Assembly: GCF_014649335.1 (NCBI RefSeq)
Contig: NZ_BMSV01000021.1
Location: forward strand, 1 to 38,883
Length of the DNA stretch: 38,883 nt
Source: Streptomyces roseolilacinus
Lineage (GTDB): Bacteria > Actinomycetota > Actinomycetes > Streptomycetales > Streptomycetaceae
Direction of reading: 5' to 3'
This document shows positions 32,763-38,883 of this stretch, piece by piece; positions within the stretch are counted from its first letter, which is position 1, and each line of letters opens with the position of its first letter. Made by a program: the position numbers and the translations under genes. The notes under the pieces are model-generated. The model was not told where the DNA came from. It saw only the letters and a program-made list of their open reading frames with translations, and searched no databases.

Positions 32763-32838
32763 GCACCCCGGATACCCTGCCGACCGAGATCATCGAATAT
32801 AAGCCCGCAGCTCAACCCATTCTGAAACGGTCAGTAAG

Positions 32839-33154
32839 TCCTCCCGGAAGCGTGACGTTTTCGCGAACGTTTCCCCCGGAACATGATCAGGCAGCAGACT
32901 CACCTTCACGGCTTTCGTCATGGTCACGTGCATCCTTGGTCAGAGCACATGATCAGATGAAGGCCGCCTCAGCGTCCGGCGAGTGCCCAGGTGAACGACC
33001 TAGTTCGAAGCGCATTTCGGGACCGTCCCACACACGACCGACCTGACGGCTGAGGGCGAGACGGCAGGGGCAGTCTGTCGTGACCCGCTCCCCGCGACAC
33101 CCGCCCGCGTCTACGGTGGAGACCGTTTCCTCACCGGAAGGGGTTGTCCAGGCG
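32839..33154. other. Intergenic region with repeated ACATGATCAG
   Basis: No gene. The 10-mer ACATGATCAG occurs twice (32881-32890 and 32947-32956), 66 bp apart, ahead of the next gene; it contains TGATCA and could be a regulator site. No promoter hexamers stand out. Confidence 0.3.
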
Positions 33155-34270
33155 ATGATCTGGATCAATGGAGTGCGCATGACCGTCCACGACGTGGTCA
33201 CCATCCCGGGAGCCGGCTCGTGGGCGAAGGACGAGGTGGTGCGCGACTACCTCAGCGAGGACGAGCTCAAACACCACCTCCAGCGGACCACCGACCACAT
33301 CGGGACCATCCCTGAAGACGGCACCTGGGTGCGCTTCCAGCCCACCGGCTTGAACCTCATCGCTGAGCAGCACAACCACCTCCGGCTCGAGTATCTCGTG
33401 CGGCTGCTCGGCATCACCTCCTTCATCGACGAGTCGCTGATCTCCGAGAACCTCGCCGACAACTCCGAGCTGCGCGCCGCCTACAGCCGGGAGATCGCGG
33501 GACACTTCGAAGGCCTCGGACTTCGCGTGCCACCGGGCGAGGTGCACAAGTTCGGAGCCGAGTCCGTCTTCCCGAAGATCGGCGCACCGCTGCCCGTACT
33601 CGACGATTTACTCAAGGACACGGCCTCGCTCCCCGAGCTGCGGACCGGCGGCAACTACATTGGCATCACCGCCCGCTACGCGCTCGCCCTGGCGTGGGGC
33701 TATGCCAAGGACATCGTCGCCGGCCGCCAGTCGGTAGTCATCAAGGACCTCCCGAAGCCGGTCACGGACGCCGAGGCCGAGGTCAAGGGGGTGGCGCTGG
33801 CGCATTGGGACGTGCTGGAGAACCTCATCACCGGCATCCCGGTCGGCGCCTACCTCGGCGACCACCTCGCCGACGACGACGCCCGCATCCCCGCTCTGCG
33901 CGAGTTCTGCGCAGCGGTGGTCAACGCGCTGTCGGTCCGCGCGGTCAACGACGTCAGGCTGAGCCTCACGGCGCGCCAGGACCTCAAGCAGCCGAGCGCA
34001 CGCAACAAAACCACCCTGTCCCGCCTGTTCTTGGCCTGGCGGGACGCCCACCTGGCGAACAACCTCTTGATCGCGTTCCGCAATCGCGTCCGCTACGCAG
34101 GTATGGGTGCCCACCACGTCGCCACGTTGATCAGCAAAAAACTGGTTCCCGCCGACGTGGCGGTCTACGACCTGAGGCCCGCCGACGCCGAGGAACTCGC
34201 CTCCCTGCACACGGCGACGACGCTTCAGTCGATGATCGAACACACCGCCACGCTGCGGAGTATGGCGTAG
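33155..34270 (+). CDS. Unrecognised 371-aa protein
   Basis: An intact gene with strong high-GC codon use. The protein is mostly helical and soluble, without signal peptide, membrane span, Walker or metal motifs that I can name. Notable stretches are HHLQRTTDHIGTIPEDGTWV (about 45-65), LRLEYLVRLLGITSFIDESL, and GNYIGITARYALALAWGYAK. Starts at 33155 (GGAAGGGG 10 nt upstream) and at 33179 (GGAG 5 nt upstream) are both reasonable; an in-frame GTG at 33080 would add 25 residues. It is isolated between two IS elements, so it may be cargo brought in with them. Confidence 0.75.
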   Translation: MIWINGVRMTVHDVVTIPGAGSWAKDEVVRDYLSEDELKHHLQRTTDHIGTIPEDGTWVRFQPTGLNLIAEQHNHLRLEYLVRLLGITSFIDESLISENLADNSELRAAYSREIAGHFEGLGLRVPPGEVHKFGAESVFPKIGAPLPVLDDLLKDTASLPELRTGGNYIGITARYALALAWGYAKDIVAGRQSVVIKDLPKPVTDAEAEVKGVALAHWDVLENLITGIPVGAYLGDHLADDDARIPALREFCAAVVNALSVRAVNDVRLSLTARQDLKQPSARNKTTLSRLFLAWRDAHLANNLLIAFRNRVRYAGMGAHHVATLISKKLVPADVAVYDLRPADAEELASLHTATTLQSMIEHTATLRSMA

Positions 34271-34285
34271 GAGACCGGGGCGGCC

Positions 34286-35055
34286 CCTGGGGCCTGTCTG
34301 ATAGTTGATCTTGTGGTGGGTCGCGGTGAGCTGACGGATGCGGCGTGGGAGCGGATAGGGCCCCTGTTGCCGGGTGTTGACGGTCGTGGTCGGTCGTGGC
34401 GGGATCGCCGGAAGGCGATCAATGGGGTGTCGTGGGGGTCGCGGACCGGTGCCCCGTGGCGTGACCTGTCGGAACGCTACGGGCCGTGGCAGACGCTCTG
34501 TGAGCGGTTCGCCCGTCGGGAGGCGGACAGGACCTGGGCTCGTCTGCTGGAGCATGTCCAGGTCCGGGACGACTTCGTCGGAGCCGGGGAGTGGAGGGTG
34601 TCCGTCGACTCCACGATCAACCGTGCTCACTAGCATGCCGCCGGCACCCGCAAAAGGGGGCGGCGGCGGGGGACGAACTGAAAGATCCGGCACGCGCGTC
34701 GGCTGGCCAGGTGCTCGGCCGGTCCCGCGGTGGGCTGACGACCAAGGTCCATCTCGCCTGCGACGGTCGGGGCCTGCCTCTGGCCGTTGTCGTCACGCCC
34801 GGCAACGTCAACGACTCCACCGTCTTCGACACGGTCATGACCGGGGTGAGGGTGCCCCCGACCGGCGCCGGGCGTCCCCGCCGCAGGCCCGAGGCGGTTA
34901 TCGCGGACAAGGCGTACTCGTCACGGGCGATCCGCCAGGTCCTGCGCGGGCGGGACATCCGGGCGGTGATCCCGCGGAGGGCGGAGTCCACCTTGCCGCA
35001 CTCACCCTCTGGCTCCGCGAACCCACCCAAGATCGTTTATCAGACAGGCCCCAGG
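34286..35055. mobile_element. Internally deleted IS5-family element, 770 bp
   Basis: The ends CCTGGGGCCTGTCTGATA (34286-34303) and its exact reverse complement (35038-35055) continue, after three mismatches, with a shared GATCTTG. The transposase inside lacks its last third, so the copy is a non-autonomous deletion derivative. Confidence 0.8.
34313..35037 (+). pseudogene. IS5-family transposase, nonsense and C-terminal deletion
   Basis: GTG 34313 opens GRGELTDAAWERIGPLLPG and SRTGAPWRDLSERYGPWQTL. A TAG at 34631-34633 follows VDSTINRAH, where relatives continue with glutamine. In the -1 frame, past GCAAAAGGGGG (about 34652), it continues as LGRSRGGLTTKVHLACDGRG, LPLAVVVTPGNVNDSTVFD and VIADKAYSSRAIRQVLRGRD, then jumps to the right repeat without the third catalytic region. 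Confidence 0.8.
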
Positions 35056-35423
35056 TGGGGGTGGGCTGAGGCGCGGTGGAGGCGCCAGGCGACTTTCGCT
35101 TCGGTGACCGGCGGCATCACTGGTGGGAAGAAGTCCCGGTCCGTTGCCATCGGTGCTGCGCAGTGGCACGGGCCCGTGGTCTCGTCGAAGGCTTTGAGTG
35201 TGGTTAGGTCGGGCAGGCTGATCCATCGGTTCGCCAGCGGCCGCGCTGCGGGGAGCGAGAGGCCGACGAGGAGGGGCAGGTCGTTCGCGTCCGACATGAC
35301 GTGCATCTTGGGCCCCGCTTCGCTCCGGTCCACGGGGCTCGGACCGGTGAGTTCGGCATGCGAGAAGCCGGGCGTCACGGTCTGCGTGTGCCGGCCTCCT
35401 GCCTGCGCTGTTTTGAGGCTCAT
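35040..35423 (-). pseudogene. Transposase fragment, IS5/DDE type
   Basis: The stretch AELTGPSPVDRSEAGPKMHV, MSDANDLPLLVGLS resembles the middle of IS5-type transposases (GPSPVDRGKxGSKxHxLxDxNGLPL). After about 35260 the frame no longer resembles it and runs into the right end of the deleted IS. The start side overlaps the PucR gene end. A scar only. Confidence 0.55.
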
Positions 35424-36670
35424 GTCATGGGGTGTACAAGGGTGCGGCAGGTGAGCGCGGCATGGAGGGTGGGGACGTCAGCGGGCCGTGTGGCGTCGAG
35501 TCCGGTCAGATCGGTGATCTTGCGCAGTCGGTAGAGCACGGTGTTGGGGTGCAGGTTGAGGCTGCGGGCGGTGAGACGTCGATCGGCTCCGTGCCGCAGG
35601 AATGCGCTGAGGGTGAGCAGCAGGTCGCTGTGGCCGCCCAAGGGCTCGAGGAGCCGGGCCATGTGATCGCGGGCGGGGCCCGGCCTGGAGAGCTGGTATT
35701 CAAGAGCCAGGTCTTGCAGTCGGTAGAGGCCGGGTGGACGGGCCGATGTAGTGGCGATGCGTGTCAGTTCCGTGGCAAGGGGACAGGCCTCAGGAACATC
35801 GCCGGGCAGTGCGGGGACTGCTGCGGCGTGGATGGCGCCGCCGGCGGCCCGTTCCAGACGGGCCAGGAGCTGTGTGGTGTTGTCCCAGTAGGCCGGGGTG
35901 AGGCCGTCCGGTGCGCTCTCGCAGGGCAGCAGGACAAGCCCGCCGTCACCAGTTATCGAGGTGAGCGCAGCACCGCGGGTGTGCAGGTCGAGTTCGGTGC
36001 GTACGCGCCGCAGTTTTCGCTGGGCGGCAACAGTGTTGTCGACGTCGGGAGCCTGTTCGTCCGGATGCGGTGCAAGGGACAGAGCGAGAACCAGATAGCC
36101 AGGAGGCAGGACAAAGCGGGCTTCGCCGGCAGCCACTGATTCTGCGCGGCCTTCCAGCAGGGCATTGAACATCAGCTGCTGGGCGCTGTGCCGCTCGCCT
36201 GCGGTCGTCTGCATCCGCTGGACATAGCCGGCCGTGACGGCAGTAGTGACGAGCTGCAGATACTCAAGGATCAGGCGGTGCAGCGCAGTGAGAGCCATCA
36301 GGTCTTCAGGGCCGGCTTTCGAGGCGACTTCGTCCACGCACAAGCGGGCGCCCAGAAAGTAGGCGGCCACGACAGCCTCTGCGGGCAGCCCCTCCTCGGC
36401 ACGCCGGGCAGCCGAACTGCTCAGCAGGGCAAGTTGTTCGGGCCCGGGCATCCGGCCGGTGGACAGTGCTCGTGCGAAGTCGTCGATCCCTCGGCGCACC
36501 ATGCGCGCGACATCGCCCTCGAGCTGCTCGGTCGGCAGTTTCCCGTACACCGGAAGCTGCACGCACAGCTGCTCCACAACCGTTTTCTGCAGACGGTGCG
36601 AGGACTTCAGGAGATAGCGCTCGACCTCTTCACCGCCGATGACGATGCCGCCGGAGTTGTACGTGGACAC
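35420..36670 (-). CDS. PucR/CdaR-type transcriptional regulator
   Basis: A 416-aa regulator of the same general design as 4559-5719 but clearly different in sequence. A helical N-terminal region (RRGIDDFARALSTGRMPGPE, then ALHRLILEYLQLVTTAVTAG), a GGDEF-like middle of the CdaR kind, and the C-terminal PucR helix-turn-helix (LTARSLNLHPNTVLYRLRKI) make up the protein. It starts at GTG with GAGGTGA about 5 nt upstream. It is divergent from the SGNH hydrolase, its likely target, across 177 bp. Confidence 0.87.
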   Translation of the reverse strand: MSTYNSGGIVIGGEEVERYLLKSSHRLQKTVVEQLCVQLPVYGKLPTEQLEGDVARMVRRGIDDFARALSTGRMPGPEQLALLSSSAARRAEEGLPAEAVVAAYFLGARLCVDEVASKAGPEDLMALTALHRLILEYLQLVTTAVTAGYVQRMQTTAGERHSAQQLMFNALLEGRAESVAAGEARFVLPPGYLVLALSLAPHPDEQAPDVDNTVAAQRKLRRVRTELDLHTRGAALTSITGDGGLVLLPCESAPDGLTPAYWDNTTQLLARLERAAGGAIHAAAVPALPGDVPEACPLATELTRIATTSARPPGLYRLQDLALEYQLSRPGPARDHMARLLEPLGGHSDLLLTLSAFLRHGADRRLTARSLNLHPNTVLYRLRKITDLTGLDATRPADVPTLHAALTCRTLVHPMT

Positions 36671-36847
36671 AAATCACCTCGCGAAACGCTGTTGTCCCGA
36701 CCGGAAGCAAGGAGCCGATGCGCCGACATGATGTATCCCACCACAAACCTACCAGCCGGTAAATGGCAGATTCTCGCCCACCGAACCCCTGGGGGCGAGC
36801 CGTGTTCTCCGGTGCGCCCGCGTGCACCGCCCCTTCGAAGGAGTCCC
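36671..36847. promoter_or_regulatory. Divergent promoter region of PucR regulator and SGNH hydrolase
   Basis: A 177-bp gap that must hold both promoters. An A+T-richer stretch at about 36728-36776 (ACCAGCCGGTAAATGGCAG within it) is the best candidate. No strong palindrome was found. Confidence 0.35.
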
Positions 36848-37723
36848 GTGATCTCTCGTTCGCGTGCCGCGCTGACGGCTTTCATCACCGTATCCGCCCT
36901 GGCGACACCCAGCGTCATACCGACGGCCTCGGCCGCAGACAGCGAGCCTCTCCACTACGTAGCAATGGGCGACTCCTTCGCCGCCGCCCCCCTGGTCCTA
37001 CCGATCGACCCCTCGAACCTGCTGTGCCTGCGTTCCCTGGCGGACTACCCGCACATTGCGGCCAAGGCCCTCGGTGCCAAGCTCACCGACGTCAGTTGCT
37101 CCGGCGCCACCACTGAGGACTTCAGCGCTCCCCAGCATTCGAGCACCGCCCCGCAGTACAACGCCCTCAACCAGGACACGGACATCGTCAGCATCACCAT
37201 CGGCGGCAACGACACCGGCCTGGTGGCCGCGACCCTCAACTGCGTCAACCTGCTGCCCAAGCCCTTCGGCAAGAGCTGCGCAGCCGAGTACACCAAAAGC
37301 GGCGTCGACACGCTCAAGTCCGACATCGATACCTGGGCCTCGACGTTCAACGCCGCCTTGAGCCGCGTGAACAGGCTGGCACCCAACGCCGACATCTTCA
37401 TCATCGGCTACGGCAACTACATCCGTCCCGGCGGCTGCTTCCCTACCCAGCCCCTCTGGGACGTCGATGCGACCTACATCCAGGAGACGGTCGACCACCT
37501 CAGCACCACGCTGAAGAAGGCGGCTCGCACGCATGGAGCGACCTACGTGGACACCTACTCTCTCGGAATCGGCCATGACACCTGCGCAGCCCCTGTCGAC
37601 AAGTACATCGAGGGACTGCTCCCCACCCGCATAGCCGCTCCACTGCACCCCAACGCCGCCGGCTCCAGGGCTATCGGCGAAGCTCTGGCCACCGCCGTCC
37701 GCAACTCCGCAGGAACGCGCTGA
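36848..37723 (+). CDS. Secreted SGNH/GDSL hydrolase (lipase/esterase)
   Basis: A 291-aa exported esterase. It has a Sec-type signal peptide (residues 1-29, ending PTASA), block I YVAMGDSFAAAP with the catalytic serine at about 43, a CSGATT segment (block II), block III IGGNDTG, and block V LHPNAAGS with the catalytic histidine at about 267. Paired cysteines match the disulfide-stabilised Streptomyces lipases of this family. The substrate is probably an acyl ester. GTG start with AAGGAG 4-5 nt upstream. Divergent from a PucR-type regulator; a hairpin terminator follows. Confidence 0.9.
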   Translation: MISRSRAALTAFITVSALATPSVIPTASAADSEPLHYVAMGDSFAAAPLVLPIDPSNLLCLRSLADYPHIAAKALGAKLTDVSCSGATTEDFSAPQHSSTAPQYNALNQDTDIVSITIGGNDTGLVAATLNCVNLLPKPFGKSCAAEYTKSGVDTLKSDIDTWASTFNAALSRVNRLAPNADIFIIGYGNYIRPGGCFPTQPLWDVDATYIQETVDHLSTTLKKAARTHGATYVDTYSLGIGHDTCAAPVDKYIEGLLPTRIAAPLHPNAAGSRAIGEALATAVRNSAGTR

Positions 37724-37768
37724 TCCGGTCGCGGTGCACGAACCGCTCCAGCCCCATCACCAGTCTGC

Positions 37769-37808
37769 CCTCGGCGGCGGGGTCCCCGTGGGGATCCTGC
37801 CGCCGAGG
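37769..37808. terminator. Hairpin after SGNH hydrolase
   Basis: CCTCGGCGGC (37769-37778) pairs with GCCGCCGAGG (37799-37808); the inner GGGGTCC/GGATCC region pairs further. It lies 46 nt after the stop. Confidence 0.65.
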
Positions 37809-38134
37809 ACAGCTGGTCGCCGCCGGCCAGCTGCAGCCACTCCCCCACCCCATCGCCCTTCACCGCTGCACCAACAGGCTCGGTCTTGAAGAAATCGCCT
37901 CATCCGCGCCCCTGCCGGCAAAGCAGCCGGGCAGGGGCACCGACCGCACGGCTGGGACATTTCAAGAAGCCGTTGATCTGGGCATACAAGCTGCCGAAAA
38001 AAGGACCGCCGTCCCAGCCGATCCGGGAGCAAGCCAAGTCCTCAAGCGCAGGCACTACAGCCGGTCCCGGCATCGCCGAGTATCTGGGTACAGCAGTGGA
38101 AAGCACCCATGCCGCCGTGCATCCCCCGCTACTG
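37809..38134. other. Gap with a second strong hairpin
   Basis: A hairpin at 37908-37938 (GCCCCTGCCGGC and GCCGGGCAGGGGC, one bulge) may terminate transcription coming from the right on the minus strand. No frame is convincing; a minus-strand frame around 37900-38090 has some coding character (SLYAQINGFLKCPSRAVG) but no support. Confidence 0.35.
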
Positions 38135-38341
38135 TCAGCGGCACCCTGCGGCGCTGCTCGTGGCAGCCGATTCCGGACCAAAATCGGAACGACTGTCGGC
38201 ATGTCCGCGGAGCGCAGCCTCCATCAGAGTCAACAACTCAGGCAGTTCGCCGTCCGAGACATCCTGCCACGACGATCCGCGCAGCTCGATGGCCATTTTT
38301 TTGCCGTATCCGTAGTCTCTGGGCTCCGTATAGGTGCTCAA
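38135..38341 (-). CDS. Small hypothetical protein
   Basis: A 68-aa frame from TTG 38341: MSTYTEPRDYGYGKKMAIEL, RGSSWQDVSDGELPELLTLM, EAALRGHADSRSDFG. The first 50 residues read like a natural acidic small protein; ATG 38296 is the alternative start. No family recognised, and the tail (SAATSSAAGCR) may be out of frame. Confidence 0.4.
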   Translation of the reverse strand: MSTYTEPRDYGYGKKMAIELRGSSWQDVSDGELPELLTLMEAALRGHADSRSDFGPESAATSSAAGCR

Positions 38342-38824
38342 GATCTGCGCCAGTAGGTTAGTGACTGCTGGCCAACCGGCATGTCCACCCCATACGGACA
38401 GGCCGGTCGGCCGGAGCGGTGCACGGGCACAAGAGGGCTGTGGGCGGCTCGGATCGTTCTACCCATACGACCTGAGTCCCTCGTGGCCCTTCCCCAGTCA
38501 GAGCAAGGTACCGGAGATCCCCTACTACCGGATGCTGGCTGTGCCCGTGTACTGATGATCCAGTCCGGTTTACGGCCTGCTGTTCGAAGCCGGAAGCCTC
38601 TACCGCCGCTCCCGGCAACGCCGAAATAGGCGACATTCAAAAAGTAGCGCAGCGCATCGACTTGCTCTGATAGTTCAAGAGAAGCGGGAGAGCCGGTCCG
38701 GCCTGTATTTCTCGCACTGACCCAGTTGTCCAAAGAGCCAGCAGCAAGCCGAGGCCCTCTGCCCCGCCAGAGTGATTCAGCCTCCTTGCAGAGATCACGA
38801 CACTTTCCACTCAGGGAGCTTTCC
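38342..38824. other. Long leader or intergenic region upstream of sdaA
   Basis: Nearly 480 bp without a supported gene on either strand. A stem between GCGGGAGAG (about 38684) and CTCTGCCCCGC (about 38759) could form just upstream of sdaA, but conserved riboswitch bases are absent. Confidence 0.35.
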
Positions 38825-38883
38825 GTGGCCATCTCGGTCTTCGACCTGTTCTCGATCGGCATCGGCCCGTCCAGCTCCCACAC
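38825..38883 (+). CDS. sdaA: L-serine ammonia-lyase (serine dehydratase), N-terminus only
   Basis: From GTG 38825 the last 59 bases read MAISVFDLFSIGIGPSSSH, the hallmark N-terminus of iron-sulfur L-serine dehydratases, which convert L-serine to pyruvate and ammonia; GPSSSHT is conserved throughout the family. AGGGAG lies 6 nt upstream. The gene runs off the window, so completeness cannot be judged. Confidence 0.8.
   Translation, partial: MAISVFDLFSIGIGPSSSH

Larger units (their letters stand above)
31453..32838. mobile_element. IS5-family element with DUF6896-like passenger, 1,386 bp
   Basis: 21-bp inverted repeats at 31453-31473 and 32818-32838 (outer CTTACTGA and TCAGTAAG, inner TTTCAGAATG and CATTCTGAAA) differ at one position. 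If the outer CTTA/TAAG contains a TA target duplication the core repeat is 17 bp. They enclose a transposase on the minus strand and one complete non-transposase gene on the plus strand, with 5 nt between the 3' ends. Confidence 0.82.

Noticed and set aside
38684..38824. Possible glycine riboswitch upstream of sdaA
   Set aside because: GCGGGAGAG and a closing stem are present, but the other conserved blocks (GCCGAAGGxGCAA and CTCTCAGGC) are not found in the right order.
38338..38883. Long minus-strand open frame at the right edge
   Set aside because: It is antisense to the clear sdaA start and its translation has no natural protein character.

Overview
High-GC DNA with GTG and TTG starts, SGNH, WYL, PucR and STAND regulators typical of actinomycetes, and IS families common in Streptomyces: the window is most likely part of an accessory region of a Streptomyces chromosome arm or large linear plasmid. 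This lineage call rests on composition and protein character only. No tRNA, rRNA or CRISPR array was seen. About one third of the window is IS elements and decayed genes; the intact genes sit as islands between them.

Layout. 0-4.6 kb: the C-terminal half of a helicase with helicase-associated repeats, then plasmid/ICE-like gene remnants and an IS3 scar. 4.6-8.0 kb: an intact lipid module, a PucR-type regulator divergent from a two-gene operon of a 2Fe-2S ferredoxin reductase and a membrane fatty-acid desaturase (the DesA3/Rv3230c type pair). 8.1-13.6 kb: a frameshifted IS5 element, a 3'-truncated IS701 element that appears to carry a DUF5958 gene, a DUF4352-like lipoprotein, two zinc-ribbon remnants and two related low-complexity repeat tracts. 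13.6-15.1 kb: a GNAT acetyltransferase and a short SUMF1/FGE-like protein. 15.3-19.6 kb: a dead IS5 copy that cut a membrane-protein gene lying in an operon with a BBE-type FAD oxidoreductase; a WYL regulator is divergent, with a clear palindromic operator between; then a second helicase scar. 19.7-21.5 kb: a UvrD-like helicase.

22.1-23.4 kb and 31.4-32.8 kb hold the most interesting objects: two different IS5-type elements, each bounded by near-perfect 18-21 bp inverted repeats, and each carrying, besides a -1-frameshifted transposase, one small unrelated passenger gene convergent to the transposase with the 3' ends touching or overlapping. The passengers (an MSYDLAVW-type acidic protein and a DUF6896-like protein) resemble orphan toxin-immunity proteins. 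The IS701 copy with DUF5958 may be a third case. A SMI1/KNR4-domain gene (23.9-25.8 kb) lies just outside the first element.

26.4-30.6 kb: an XRE-NB-ARC-TPR (STAND) regulator with an upstream palindrome, a decayed gene, and a Tat-exported ribosome-inactivating protein with all five catalytic residues recognisable. 30.6-38.9 kb: a threonine-dehydratase-like pseudogene, the second passenger-carrying IS, an unrecognised 371-aa protein, an internally deleted IS, a second PucR-type regulator divergent from a secreted SGNH/GDSL hydrolase, and at the right edge the first codons of L-serine dehydratase (sdaA), where conserved chromosome may resume.
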